DNA of 64,000 nucleotides from Cymbidium sinense (taxonomy: Eukaryota > Streptophyta > Magnoliopsida > Asparagales > Orchidaceae), in NCBI GenBank assembly GCA_021442155.1, contig CM038223.1:35066983-35130982 (forward strand), given 5' to 3'. Shown here piece after piece: positions 48,401-60,930 of the stretch. Position numbers and translations under genes: made by a program. The notes beneath the pieces were generated by a model, which did not search any database, was not told the origin of the DNA, and saw nothing but the letters and a program-made list of their open reading frames with translations. Position 1 is the first letter of the stretch; the number at the start of each line of letters is the position of its first letter.

Positions 48401-50989
48401 ATTACTAAGCTCATCTTAGAAAGATTATAATAAACTGAGTAAAAATCCATTAACAAATCCAAATAAACCCACTCTAGATTCATCTTTCAAAGGAAAATCA
48501 AAGAAAATTAAAAGCTCTAATTAGTTCCCAATATTTTACGTCTAATTTGAGTTCTATTGAAAACACTAAAAACTTACTCTTAAAATACATCTCTAATCAA
48601 GGTGAAATTTTAGAAAAATAAAATTGGCAAGGAATCCCACTTGCCATAAAAATTTCAAATAAGAATGATTTCTGAACGAGAGGTTATAAAATTTTCAAGT
48701 CTTAAGGCCATTTAAATAAAACAATAAAAATAAAAAAATCTTAGAAATCATAAAAATTTACAAAATTAGTTCAAAATATTTCTAATAATATCATAAGGCT
48801 TAAATAAATTTCCTCGGCTTATTTAAGTTAAGAAACTATAAAAATCACATGTTTAGGATTTATGATATAATTAATGTCTTTAAATTAATTAAACCCTAAA
48901 GTTTGAATTTAAAAATTTATTTTAAATTATAGTTGGTGATTAATAAATCTCTGAATTTAGGATTTAAGTAAGAAGTTATTAAAATTGAAATCATTCTAAA
49001 CCTACTTTATATTGAAAGAATAATCAAAATATAATTAAAATTGAATAATTGATTAAATTTTTTATAATATATTAATTCAAATGCCTTAAGAACTTATAAT
49101 GTCCTCCCTTAGGTATTGGCTCCCTTGGAATTTCAGCTTTATAAGTTTCTTAGAATAAGATTAGTAGTAAAAAAATTTAAAAAAATCTTAATCATAATAA
49201 ACATAATTAAATAACAAATTACAAAATTACCTTTTAAATTATCTTAAGCATAATAATTAATTAGTTAAATCAACTGAACAAAACATTAAGCCATCAAACC
49301 TAAATAATAACCAACATAGATCATTTAGCTTTATAAATCTCAAACCAAACTTAATGAAACATTAAATATGAAATGAATGTTGATTAAAATAATTAATTAA
49401 TTGGCTATGTTAACAAGTAAAGAACAAACTATTTGAACTCTAAATTGAAACTATAAATTAAATTTGAATCTTAATCAAATCAATAAATCAACTAAACTAA
49501 AACAAAATATCAATTAAATTAAATTAAATATTTATTAAACTAAAATAATCAACATATAAATCAAATAATCAAACTCTTAATTAAAATTTAATAATAGATC
49601 ACTTTAAACTTAATCAAATCAAAAGTTAATTAAATTAAAATATATTAACCAATTCAAATTTAATCAAACCTAAATGATGATATAAGATCATAAAATTCAA
49701 ATACCATTAAAATTTATTTAATATACACAAACCACATAAAACTTAATAAAATTTATAAAATGAAACCCAAAGAAAGGAATTAAATATTAAATTCAACGAA
49801 AAAATTAAGCATTAAGTGGATTATTAAAATTAAATTAAACCAAACTAAAAAAAGAAATAAATCTATAATCAATATCAATAATCAAAATAAATGAAGTTAA
49901 GAAACTTAAACAAACTTAATCTTCAAAATATTAACTAAATCAAGAAAACATCAATCAAATTAAACCCACTTCAACTAAATCATTCAAGCAAATCAAAAAG
50001 GGATAATTAAAATACATAGGCTTTAGTTTGACCCTTAGAGTGAATTTTCATATTTAGATGAAAATTCCATTCTATTAAAATTAGGATGTTGAATATAATT
50101 AGTTATGCCTTAAGCATAATTTATTTTATTCCTCATTCTTCAAAAGCAAAAGTAAATTTTAACACAAAACTAAGCCTAAAATTGAAACAAAATTTAAAAT
50201 CAATTGAATCTTTTAAATTGAAACCATCTAATGATAAAATTGAACAAAATCTAACTTCAAATTAAAACCTGAACAAGAAAAGGCCTAGTATAGTTACACT
50301 ATGCAAGCCCCTCTTTTCACACACTAAATTGCTAGGTCACCGAACCTAGACTTAGAACAGGCTGATGATCTATGATGATTTATATTGAGATGTGATATTA
50401 TTTCTTATTTTGTAGTGTAATATTTTAGACTGGATGGCTAATAATTATTTGTTCGCTAGTATATACATTAGGGCACTTCTTTTAGGCTAACATTATCCTT
50501 TATAAGGGTTATAATTAAAGGGATTATAGTAATAAAATATAATAAATATTATTCTCTTATAGGTTTTGCTTAAGTCCCTAAGCATAGCCCAATAGGACAA
50601 GTGGGCTTGGTAACCATTGGTGCAAAGCCCATATGTTTGTATTATAACTATTGGTGTGCTATGTGTTTTTTCCTATTAGCTATTTTATAGGGCTTAAGAA
50701 TTTTATTTAAAATTTTAAAATATAATTTGAGCTCAGAACTAGGTTAGGATCTATGAGTCTAAGATTACCAAGAGTTGAAGGTAGTTGTTGATGTTCCCCT
50801 ATAGAGTTTAAGGAGGTCCCTAAAGAAGGCAACGATCTTGAAGGTAGACCTCCATAGATCAAGAATTTAGTTCTAGATCGGGTCATATAAACATAGAGCT
50901 TGGCTACCCTTTTTTTTTCTTTTTGGGTTGCACAGCATGATTGCTAAAAAAATACCTTTGAGGATGTTTTCTGTTATATTTATTGAGAT

Positions 50990-51200
50990 GGGTAGGAGCA
51001 TATTTTCACATAAGGTAGATTGATATATATTCAACCAGATTTCTCCTAACATTACATTAGAGTTTATTTAAATTTGGGTTCTACTTCCTATTAATGCAAG
51101 CCTTTATAGTTAATTACCACTCTTACCATAATAAGAGAGCACTCTTGATTCAAGTTAAAAATATTCATATCTTTCTGATATAAATCAATGTCTAGTGATG
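50990..51200 (-). mobile_element. Fragment of giant-LTR family, minus strand
   Basis: GGTTCTACTTCC, AAGCCTTTATAGTTAATTACC and GAGCACTCTTGATT match the compact minus-strand LTR at 34505-34625 and the reverse complement of 8880-9000. Short and without clear ends. Confidence 0.65.
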
Positions 51201-52500
51201 TGAGTGATATGGCATAGATGATTGTCATATTAATTAAAGTGTATATTAGTAGAAATGATGACATGCCAAATCAAGATCCCATGGTTCTATCATCTTGGGC
51301 TATCATGGTCCCTAGTCTCCTTAGCCAAGGGACATAATTCATGACCAAAAAACCCTTATTAGTAGCCATGGGTTGCATCATCCAAGGTGTTCTTGTAAAC
51401 TTAGAGTAATTTTTATCTAAGGTGACAAATTTTAAGTCAACCTTAGCTAACATAAGGAATTTTTCCTATTAAATATATTACATAATTCATGGCTCAAGAA
51501 ATAAAGCCATTAGGGAATATACGAGTTATTGTCATGACCAAACTATAGTAGAGCTATTGGAAGCCAAGCCACCCAGTCAGAGGGTTCTGGTTGTATTCCC
51601 ATTTTATGTAGTATTGTTTGGTGGCAAAACCACTCAGACAAAGGACACAAGCCACATTCTTACTGGCATGAGATTATTTGAGAATAAATATAGATATATT
51701 TAATTTGATATTTTATATTTATGTGTAAAATTTTTCTTAGCATATCATCCTAAATAAATAATGATGGATGGGTGGATGATTATTTTGTTTTTTGTTTTTA
51801 TATATTTTATTATTTTTTATTTATTTTAAAATGATAAACTTCATTTAATTTTAACATATTCCCTCTAGATGAATTTTATAATCAACACATCCATCATTGT
51901 AGAATGATTAGGTTTTGTTGACCTAGAACAAATCATGAGATCTAACTAGGATATTAACCCGCATGACATCCTTAGACATTTAATTTATATTTTAATACAT
52001 ATGTCAAGGCACATGCAAGTATTATTGTAATTTCTTAATGAAATTGGAAGATAAATTTTTTATTTTTATTTATTTTTCAAATTTAGCCTGTGCAGCCTAT
52101 TCTGACATTAAGATTGTGTCTTGATCTTTAGTTTGTACACAAGTAAGTAATTCAAATTTATTTTATGTTAACCCACAAAGGATCCTTAGACATTGAATTT
52201 AGGAAATTGTTACTATGTTGGGTACAATGTGACTAATTTTGATCCATTTTTATTAAGGGCATCAACACTAAAAATATGATACCTGGGTGTTAATTAAGAT
52301 AGTGCATAGGCGCTTGATAGTGTACTGTCAAATTAGCACATTGGCATCGAGTGATTAGTATTGTAGCATTCTAGGGCAGGTATTCATATTGATCAACTGA
52401 CTAACACCTAGACGTGAATCATATGGTGCCACATTGCCAGTCAAGAGTCGGTTCAAAAAAGCTGGCAAACAGATAGGCATTTTAAATGGAAAGGATAAAC
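51201..52500. other. Unclassified AT-rich sequence
   Basis: No credible reading frame or repeat. Small runs such as TAGTAGCCATGGG (51361) and CCACCCAGTCAGAGG (51569) did not lead to any recognised family. It could be the remains of the composite element's leader. Confidence 0.4.
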
Positions 52501-52510
52501 TTTTTTACCA

Positions 52511-52543
52511 GGGTTGCGATGCTTGGTCTGAGCATCGCAGCCC
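52511..52543. repeat. 13-bp stem inverted repeat
   Basis: GGGTTGCGATGCT (52511-52523) pairs with AGCATCGCAGCCC (52531-52543) with one G-T position, 7-base loop. About 200 bases upstream of the transposon-type ORF. GC-rich in an AT-rich setting. Function unknown. Confidence 0.85.
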
Positions 52544-52740
52544 TACATAAATGTCTAACATATTTTTAGTTATGAAATTAATGATAATGAATACTCTTTT
52601 TTATCCACACAGTAACCAACTTGACTAGCTGACCAGCACCTCGGTGATGCATGTGAAGATTTTCATTTTATAATTATTCTCTCTAAAGATCTTTTAGCTC
52701 TCTTTCTATCTTAGCTTTCTTCTAAGTCCAAGAAAACATG

Positions 52741-53850
52741 GCGCTTAAGAGTCTCGCTAGCAAGAGAAGGGCAACTTTGAGTGAGGCTAATATATTAGTT
52801 AGCATGGAAGCTAAAGAGAGGTATCACCACACCCTCACTTATAAATATCTAATCCCAAGAAAAAACTTCTACAACCTGGGTGGGAGAGTAGATGGGGTGA
52901 TCAATCAACATGGTTAGGCAAAGTTGATCTACGAGAGCAGCTCTTGCATCATCCCCATGGTGTGAGAGTTCTTCACCAACATGAAGAAACACTTGACTAA
53001 TAAAGTTTTCATTCAGGGAAACTAGTAAGTTTCAATAGCATTGCCATTAATGCATTTTATGAATTGTAAAATGTGGCATACGATCAACATCTTTCTTATT
53101 ATAATGAGTTTTAAAAAAATTCTTAATTTTCTCACTAGTAAAAATGCCAATGTCTAATGGAAATGATAGGAGAAATGATTATTAACTTTATTGTTGCCAG
53201 CCTAAAAGAAAAATCTAATCCTTGGCACTAGTTTATTTTTATCAAGCTAATGCCCACTTGTAATATCAGTGAGGTGATCAAGGATAGGGCTATTTTAAAT
53301 TTTTTAATTCAAAAGAGCTTTACAATTTATATAGGTAAGATTATTTATAATTCTATTTGTAATATGCTTAAGGGTAGTACTACTATAGGGTATGGTAATC
53401 TATCTTTTATCTATGGTTTGTGCACTATGATAGATGTATTAAAGAAACTTGATAAAGAAGTCCATATTCAAAAGGTTGCACTAATAAAGAGGCTTATTAA
53501 AGGGTTTGCTCGAGATATGAACTAGGGGAGAGCTCACATTCCCCACAACATCAATCCCAATTCACTAAACTCTTAAATGAGCAAATCTTAGATTAAAGGA
53601 GAGAGGTGGATGAGAGAAACCATAAGCAATGGGCTCTAGAAAAAAAATTTGATTATCACATGGATCATCAATAAAAATAGTTTTCTTATATGGCTCAGTT
53701 TAATACTACAATAGTCCATATGTTTAAAAAATTAAAGTCTTAAAGATTCAAGTCAGACTTATTTTCTTGTAGTACCTCAATATCCCCTTTATGTAGCTAT
53801 CTCACCATAGTCAAAAATAGAGGAGGCAAATGATTATAACTACTAGTTTC
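52741..53850 (+). pseudogene. Decayed putative plant transposon protein (PF20167-like)
   Basis: From ATG at 52741 the frame reads MALKSLASKRRATLSEAN, SMEAKERYHHTL and INQHG, then after a stop EFFTNMKKHLTNKVFI, and in a shifted frame SIAINAFYEL (about 53030-53070). The open part 53250-53525 reads MPTCNISEVIKDRAILNFLI, IYIGKIIYNSI and GNLSFIYGLC, followed by a weak heptad tail to 53850. This order, as I recall it, matches the domain called putative plant transposon protein, found in many non-autonomous plant elements; its function is unknown. About 370 codons, several stops and frameshifts. Host-gene capture is the other option. Confidence 0.65.
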
Positions 53851-53999
53851 CCCCTCTTCTTCTTTTTTTCTTTTTTTAATTTTTTTTGTAATATTTTTTG
53901 TAATATATTTTCATTTAATAAAGATGTGTTTTCTTTATTTCAATTCCCATGTGTTTTTCACTGTATAATGCTCTAAGATTTAATTTTTTTTTTAAGAAT

Positions 54000-55600
54000 A
54001 AAAATTCTCTACTCAATATCAGGGCTCAGTGTCTCGGCGCTATGAAGCTGAAATGATTGATTTAGAACTTGAGAGCTCAGCACCTTGGTGCTATATTTGT
54101 AGCACTACGATGTTATGGTTATACTTTTTATTATGTTGTGAATATCCTAATATTATCAATTAAGTGTGAAAACATAGCACCTCAACTCTACGTCATGTTA
54201 CTATTGAGATGCTTGTCCAAGCTTAATTTTTTCGAGGACTTAGCACCTCAGTGTTATACTCATGGTGATATGGCTCTATGGGTTATAATAAATATGTCTT
54301 AATATTATCACTTGGGTTTAAATTCTAAGAACACAGCACCTCAATGATGGGATACTAGTGCAATTATCTTGTGAGATGCCTGCCTAAGCTTAATTTTCCC
54401 AAGGACACGGTGCCTTAGAGATGGACCTATAGCGTTGCAGCACTGTTTCACTAATGGCTAATATTCAATGATTTTTGTTTTTGAAAAATTTAAAATTTTA
54501 GTAACATGACACCTTAGTAGTGCTAATTTTTATAATTTTCTTAGTGCATCAGCACTCTTCTCCCTTTCTCAGATCCAAGATTGATGAAGGGAGAATATTA
54601 TTTCACACCAAAACCAATTTCAATGACAAAAAGAGGCATTTCAAGATAAAGTGGTTCGGCACTTTGGTGTTGTTTTAAAGATAAGATAACTAGGTTTAGT
54701 GTTATGTCACAGCAAAGATAATACCAAGACTCGAGAGCTTACATAGGTTTCTAGCACCTTAGCATTATAGAACTGAGCATTCAAGATTTCATTCTTAAGA
54801 GTGCAGTGCCTCGGTGCTAAACCTTAGCGCTACAGTGCCATGAGACAAGAATCTCATTTTAAGCCAAATTCTTGGGATTTCAATGGCTTTTTTAACTAAA
54901 ATTTGTAGCATAATATTTTAGCAATGCTAATTTTTTAAATTTTTAGTGTGAACACACTCTCCTCCCTTATTCTAGATATAAGGTCAATGGAGTGAGGGCG
55001 TTCTTCTCATGTCAGAACTAAGTTTGACAGCCAAGGTCTTTTTTAACATTCAAGATTCTAAAAATTTTAGTTTTAGGGAGCGTTCTTTTTTATCTGAATC
55101 TAAGATCGATGGAAACAGGCTTATTTTGTCACTAGACTTATGAATTACATGGGAACCCTTTTAACTTTAATTTTTAGAAAGAAAATTTGCATAAAAGAAC
55201 CATTATAAAAATCTTTATCTAGAACAAATGGGAGCTTGCTCTTGTGGTGGTAGAATGCGCACCTGTAGAAGGTACAAATGTTGTAGAAGCAAAAATGGGG
55301 CAAGAAGATTGGAGAGAGTGAGTGGCGGAGGGAGAGAAGAACTTTGCGGGGATGCTCTCCATTTGTTATAGGAAATTTCCCTCCAATAGGGTGATTTTTG
55401 GTAATTGTAAATGTTTCCCCTGCTCCCCAAGATAGTTATTATTGTTGAGCCTGGGACGGCGGCTTACTTGATTTTTAAAAGAACTAAAAGATTTGTGATA
55501 GCACTGCAACACTGTGATGTTTAATTGGGAAACCTTTGGGGGGTGGTTAGAGCTTCAAGATTCTTTAAGGCCACAATAGTGTTGTGGCACCCCAAGACTA
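54000..55600. repeat. Dispersed dyad motif AGCACCTYRGYGCTA
   Basis: Short imperfect dyads such as AGCACCTTGGTGCTA (54078), AGCACCTCAGTGTTA (about 54243), GTGCCTCGGTGCTAA (about 54807) and GACACCTTAGTAGTGCTA (54507) recur at irregular spacing. Similar units appear in LTRs 43348-44023 and 55781-56493. No fixed period, so not a simple tandem array. Open frames at 54069-54302 and 55215-55430 (minus) are not supported. Confidence 0.65.
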
Positions 55601-55780
55601 TGATATGCAATTTTTATCATTTTTTTATTCATTTCATCATTCTTTTTTAGATGCAAACACAATGGTACTTAGCCGCACCAACCTATTTTCTTTAATTTAT
55701 TTGGCTTAATTTTTGAATTGCATGTTTTTCATAAGTTTCTTACTATGATTGTTGTATTATGATGAAGCTTTGAAACATAG

Positions 55781-56493
55781 TGATGTAGCACATCAAAGGG
55801 GGAAATGGCTTATCATAAGGTCCCAAATCAAAGCTTAATCTCAAGACAACTTTTAGTAGCCTTTATATATTATGGATTTATATTTCATGCATTGTATTAT
55901 GTAGTAATACATGAATTTGATCATGTTTAAGTGTTGTATAAGAGTTGTGGTTGAAAACATGTGAGTTTATGTTAAATTGGATATTTCTAGCATCTTGATG
56001 GTACATTATGTAGTATTTAGTGTTTAAAGATAAAGAAGATAGTGCCATGGCATTGATCTATGATGCCTCGGCACTGGACTGTGGTGTTGTGACACTAGAC
56101 AATGGCGCTGTGGCACTACGATGTTGGAATGTGGTGCCGTAGTGCTAGTCTGTGGTGTCTTACCACTACAGAATGAAGGTTTTGACCTTTTTCCAATTTC
56201 TTAATAGTTTTCTCCCAAAATGACATATCTCTTGAAGTATTGTACTTATTTAAACACTTTATCTACCCTAATGAATAGACTTTTGCTTTGTGTGTAAAAA
56301 ATGAGTGAAAACTCTTTAGTTAGAGTTTGGTGGCCGGAAATTTGAGGGATCCAGTGATCTCTCACTATCGTTCTACTTTGGTGAGTAGAACTTTTTCTTA
56401 TTCCTTTCATTTTAGTGAGTGAAAGATCCTTGGAGTATTTTTTTTTCTCCACTTTTCGCCATGACATCTCCTCTCCATAACCAATCCCTATCA
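55781..56493 (+). mobile_element. LTR of the chromovirus family (713 bp)
   Basis: Starts TGATGTAGCACATCAAAGGG and ends CCCTATCA. Collinear with the 3' LTR at 43348-44023: AAGGTCCCAAATCAAAG, GCATTGTATTATGTAGT, the TATA-like region (56240) and the GGTGAGTAGAACTTTTTC block. It has extra copies of the GGCGCTGTGGCACTA-type dyad near 56085-56150. Likely the 3' LTR of the composite insert, or a solo LTR. Confidence 0.88.
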
Positions 56494-57772
56494 TGTAGGA
56501 TCTTAAGAAAACTTATTTTTCTATCCCAATAAATTAGTTTAACTGAAACATAGAAATAATCAACACATAGCCTCATTTAAAGCCCTAAGCATAAACAACT
56601 AAAAGCAACTAGAAACTACTAGATTTTGTGAATCATGTTATCATATTCCCTTGTACTTGTTAAATTGGGCACTTCACCCATTTCACATAAGGGGCATCTA
56701 ACCTATGGGGATGACTACCCTTCCTAGGGAAGTGTGTCTTCTCTTATTGATTTAGCCCGTGACTCATTTTAAATTGCATCACATTTTAGGTATTATTTAC
56801 ATACCTAAAACCTTTCAATAAAATTATGAGTCAAAAATTTATGAAAATAAAAAATATATTGTATTAGTTAGGTGCATAACATACAAGTCATTATCTTAGT
56901 GTTAGAAGTGAGTTTAGGTTCCTAACTTTCTTTCACAAATAGAATAAGTTAGCCATCTTGCACAACATATGACTACAATCATGGATTTAAAGTCGCTTAG
57001 GTGGTGTTACTTGGCAACCCTTTTAGGAGGGAAGTAGGTCCATGAGAGTTAGGGATATGTCTGTATTCTCAAATGAGATAAAAACCCATAATTCTTAAGG
57101 ATTAGACTAAGTTGAGTTTCTAACTTACATTAGAAGCACATTTAGAATTAGGATTTGAAGCATCATCTTAGAATAAGTCTCCAACTCCTAAGCATTTCTA
57201 CAATATTATGATATTACAATCTAAGTTCTAGATTTCTAATAAAATATTAACTCAGAATACCTATAATTTTAATTTTAATAATGTAAAGCCTAATGATATG
57301 ATATTTGAAATGCCTATTGAGATTCCCAACATCTAAAGCATTTTCTACTTATTCTCAATTGGCTTTCTAAAAGAACTATTTCTCTTTAAAGCACTTCCTT
57401 TTGAATTTCCAAATTAACTATCCTTTTAAGATAAGATTTGAAATCCATATAAAGATAAAAATCAACTCTTTTAATCAATAATTTTTTTTAAAGAAAGTAT
57501 TTCTTTCTTAAGATGTAATAAACTATAGAGGCTTGCTCTTATAAAGAACTATGAACCCTATAATAAATAAATTTTGTTATATCTCACCATATAGTTCAGG
57601 GGAAGAATCTCTGAAATATCGTAAGCCCCTATTTTATGAGTTAAGTAATCAAAATTATTATAAGGTAATATTTTATCTACTGGGATAATATATTATCCAT
57701 TAATGATGTATTTGATTATCTAAATGAGAAATATCTAAAAACTATATGGTGTCATAAATTTTTCACAAACTG

Positions 57773-58640
57773 CTCATGCTATGTGTGAAGTCATTGTACC
57801 TCTTTCATGATTCTAGGTAAGAGTATGTTGAGTGTAGCCATCACCTTATCTAGATTGACCTTTATGCCTTCAGGGGAAAAGAGAAACCCCAAAAATTTCC
57901 CTGTTCATGCACCAAAAATGCATTTTAGATGGTTAAGGCGCATGCTACCTTTTAAGAGTGATAAATGTCTCTTCAAGGTCTTGGATATGTTTCATTGGTG
58001 ACTTGCACTTGACTAGCAAGTTATCCACATAAACTTTTATATTTCTCTTCTTCTGTTCTTTGGACACTCAATCCACTAGTCTCTAATAAGTCACCCCAAT
58101 ATTTTTTAATACAAAGGGCATAACTCTATAGCAGTATAATCCTTCAACAGTAATTAAAATCAGCTCAAAGTCTGTAAGATACATTTATATGATGGTATCC
58201 TATGAACGCATCTAAGAAATTTTCCACCAAGAATATAGCAGTTAATTCCACGAGCTCATATATTCATGAAAGAGGATACCTGTCTTTTAGACATGCGGAG
58301 TTTTGGTTGGTGAAGTCGACAAACATCCTCTATTTATTGCCCAATTTTTGCACCATCACCACATTGGACACCCATTCTGGGTATTAAACCTCTCTAATAA
58401 AATTTGCTTTGAGCTGCTTACTGACCTCCTCCTTTATGGGCTTAGTGAGCATAGTTATCATTTTCCTCATTTTTTTCTTGATAAGCTATGCGTTTGTGCA
58501 AACATTTAAGTGATAGCAAGCGATATTGATATCAATACCTAGCATTTTTGCTATTGTCCAAGCAGATACATATAAATTATTTAGAAGAGTTTAGATGAGA
58601 GTTTCCTTATGATCAGGGTAGAAAGTTGAGCTGGCCCTTA
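57773..58640 (-). pseudogene. Tat-clade reverse transcriptase
   Basis: From right to left on the minus strand: PDHKETLI, the MLGIDI entry block, KKKMRKM, VKQLKANFIREV-like, YPEWVSNVVMV, RMFVDFTN (usual RMCVDYTDLN), YELVE, FLDAFIGYH (usual FLDAYSGYHQI), then the catalytic KVYVDNLLVK (58011-58034) and GKFLGFLFSPEGI (about 57870-57910). The YVDD pair is YVDN (Asn codon at 58020-58022), so the second catalytic Asp is lost. Stops occur as well. Continues at 45488 after the solo LTR. Confidence 0.9.
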
Positions 58641-58789
58641 ATACTTTCCCATTATCTTATGCGGTCAAAATTTCTTCTATCTCATTAAAGACTTTGATTC
58701 ATGTCTGTACTATATCCAGTTGCAGTGCTTTATCTTTCTTGCTTCACCCACCAACTTGTTTCAAATAGCACATGCATAATTGATTGAGA
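58641..58789 (-). other. Linker between Tat protease and RT
   Basis: Degenerate minus-strand coding sequence with no motif I can name, in the place of the usual variable linker. Confidence 0.5.
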
Positions 58790-59180
58790 TTTTTTCTGAT
58801 AGTAATCTCTTCTCGTCTATAAGAGAATTTGGTGGCTACATGATACGTCGACACCACCACTCAAAATGTGTTAAGTAGTGGTCGAAAAAAGATAACATTG
58901 TAAGTAGCAAGGGTCTCTATTGCGATGAAGTCGACCATTACTATAAACTATTTATTACATTATCCATGGGTGATGGGGAGAGTAATCATCCCATTAGTTT
59001 CTATCTACTCTCTTGAGAAACTATATAATGGTCCTTCTATAGCTGTGAGTTTAAACTTTGTCAGTCCCAACTTGTCAAAAATTAATTTAAAAATGATATT
59101 GATTGAGCACCTTGTGTCGATCAAAATACTTTGTATCTAATAGTCGGTGGATGTCACCACAACTACATCATTATAGAGAT
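58790..59180 (-). pseudogene. Tat-clade aspartic protease
   Basis: The minus strand shows ILIDTRCSINIIF (about 59133-59095; usual LIDGGSSADILF), GLTKFKLTAIEGPLYSF (usual PLYGFSG), GMITLPIT, FIAIETLATYNVIFFRPLLN (usual YNAILGRPxL) and VVSTYHVATKF. The Asp of the active site is kept while the Gly-Ser that follows is changed. The pattern is characteristic of Tat-type proteases. One stop lies in the PLYSFSRE segment. A plus-strand open frame at 58925-59140 is its shadow. Confidence 0.9.
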
Positions 59181-59289
59181 TCCAAATAGTGGGTCTATCC
59201 CTTTCTAAAACCTCACGAGTACAATGGTTCTGGAGGATGCTCCCATCATAGTTGTAGAGCTCACTTCTCAAGATCTTAACCTTTTCATA

Positions 59290-60330
59290 CTTACCTTTTT
59301 AAAAGACTCGCCATCACCCCCACATATGTCACATATGACTCTAGCAACATAAACATCATGCATTGGTATAGGTTCATTGCCAACATGATGACTTCTTTCT
59401 ATTTCCTCCTAATGAACTCCTTGAGCTTCTCCACCTCCATCAACTTGTCCACTAAACTCATCAAATGTTGACAGTCCTCAATGTCATGGCCAATTTCATG
59501 ATGATAAGCATAATACCATATCTCGTCAGCACTCCATCAACCTTTATAGTTGACAATCACTTAAAATAATCTTTATTATGGATTACCTCTACTAGCTTGA
59601 CCATTAACACTCTAAGAGCAGTATAGCCAATTCTACATAGCCGACTCATGGATATAAAGTAGTAGAATTCTTAAAACCTCACCCAGGTACTTCAGGTTGA
59701 CTTTTCTTTTCAAACCTTTGCTTTTGATACCCTTCCATGGGCAATCAATCTTAAGGTCTCTTCAATGAATCCTTAGTCCTAACCAGTGATATTAGTTGGA
59801 CCACTGCATTATACTCTTCTGTGTTAACATTATTATTTTCCTACTCTAATAGTTCGGTGAGAATTTTAAGTTATTGGAGCCCCAAGGCATATCTAAAGAG
59901 CCCCTTCTTCAATACTTGAACGAGTGCTACTTGGGTAACTATGGGTTTTGGATCTATGACTTCTAGATCTCTTGCTAGAAGTGAGTGATGAACTTTCTAA
60001 GAAACATGCTAGGTTCCTACCTTATATGTAGAAGAACTTTAAAACTCTCTAGTAGCTTTTGAGCACTAGCAAATAATGAGGCAAACATCCTTTTGAAGTT
60101 ATCAAATGATATAATGACTCCTAAAGGAAGGCACCAGAACCATCTGAGAGCTAACTCTTGAAGGTGGTTAAGAAAAGTTAGCAGTTCATTGTATCATCTA
60201 AGTCTAATAGTGACATAGTTGACTTGGAATATGCTAGGTGGTTGGTGGGGTCTATCTGATCCTTGTGTGATTCAAGATGCAAGATCTTAAAAGCTATGAG
60301 GAGGAGGAGCTTCAGTAATTTTCACAAAGA
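59290..60330 (-). pseudogene. Tat-clade gag
   Basis: From right to left on the minus strand: DPTNHLAYSKSTMSLLDLDD (about 60260-60200), LALRWFWCLPLGVI-like, SFDNFKRMFASLF, LRKFITHF, EVIDPKP and LKKGLF, matching the core of the retrotransposon gag family. A C-terminal YHHEIGHDIEDCQHL (about 59515-59470) takes the place of the CX2CX4HX4C knuckle of Tat gags, with Cys lost. Frequent frameshifts. Gag packages element RNA. Confidence 0.87.
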
Positions 60331-60930
60331 AAGAAATTGTTGGTTATAGATGCTTCTTTGACACACCCACTTCTTCACTAGTGTCATAATATTCATCCCC
60401 AGAGTCAAAAATCTTGGATGGATGGGCATTGGGAACCCTAAATGGGTCTTCTTTCTCACCAAGCTCAATGGGTTGCTGATCTTGTGGAACCTTCAATTTC
60501 CTTTGGCCTAAGATCTTTATGGTATGATATGTCGATTGCTTCCTGCACCAGTTGAGTGATATTATCTTCTATGTCTCACAAATCTTGTTGAGTTACAAAT
60601 TGGATATTCTACTCCATGTCTACCAAGTGATTTCAAATTGAAGGTTATGCTTTACTTTATATCTGGTTTCTAGTTTTAATCCTCATCCATACTCACCACA
60701 CCTAAAATAATGTTGAATCTAAATCTTGTTTGTATATGAAAGAAAAACCTTCTAAGATATCAGTAAAATAGGGTTAAATAGAAAGATTGCAGGAAGAAAA
60801 CCATAGGAGTAGGAAAGTGAAAAGGAAATAATAATCATTATTGCTCGTATGGGGGCTAGATGAAGGTGAGAGTAATCAAAAGAAGAGGGCTTTAGGTCTC
60901 TTGTAATATAGAAGAGTAGAGAGACTCAAG
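60331..60930 (-). other. Tat leader / gag N-terminus, unresolved
   Basis: Minus-strand sequence upstream of the gag core, without a motif I can name. The LINE begins at its right end. Confidence 0.45.

Larger units (their letters stand above)
50948..56498 (+). mobile_element. Composite insert: probable non-autonomous LTR element
   Basis: About 5.5 kb that interrupts the solo LTR. From the left: a minus-strand fragment of giant-LTR sequence, unclassified DNA, a decayed plant-transposon ORF, DNA rich in GCACC...GGTGC dyads, and a full LTR (55781-56493) of the chromovirus family. I see no 5' LTR or pol. The TGTAG at 56494-56498 may be one target copy; its partner was not found, so the left end is unclear. 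Confidence 0.6.
45494..57767 (+). mobile_element. Giant solo LTR in Tat RT, split by another element
   Basis: Starts TGTTCATCTCATTTTTAG and ends TTTTTCACA. Pieces 45494-50947 and 56499-57767 are collinear with 3326-9196 and together span the LTR apart from a gap of roughly 100 bases at the split. No internal region is attached, so it is solo. Flanks AATCT (45489-45493) and AACTG (57768-57772) are at best a worn target duplication, but the Tat RT frame reads through if it is removed. It is more diverged from E1's LTRs than they are from each other, by eye. Confidence 0.82.

Noticed and set aside
54069..54302. 77-codon ORF in dyad-rich DNA
   Set aside because: Its Cys/Leu-rich product comes from the repeated dyads; no family resemblance.
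57807..59140. Several plus-strand ORFs of 60-72 codons
   Set aside because: All are shadows of the minus-strand Tat RT and protease.
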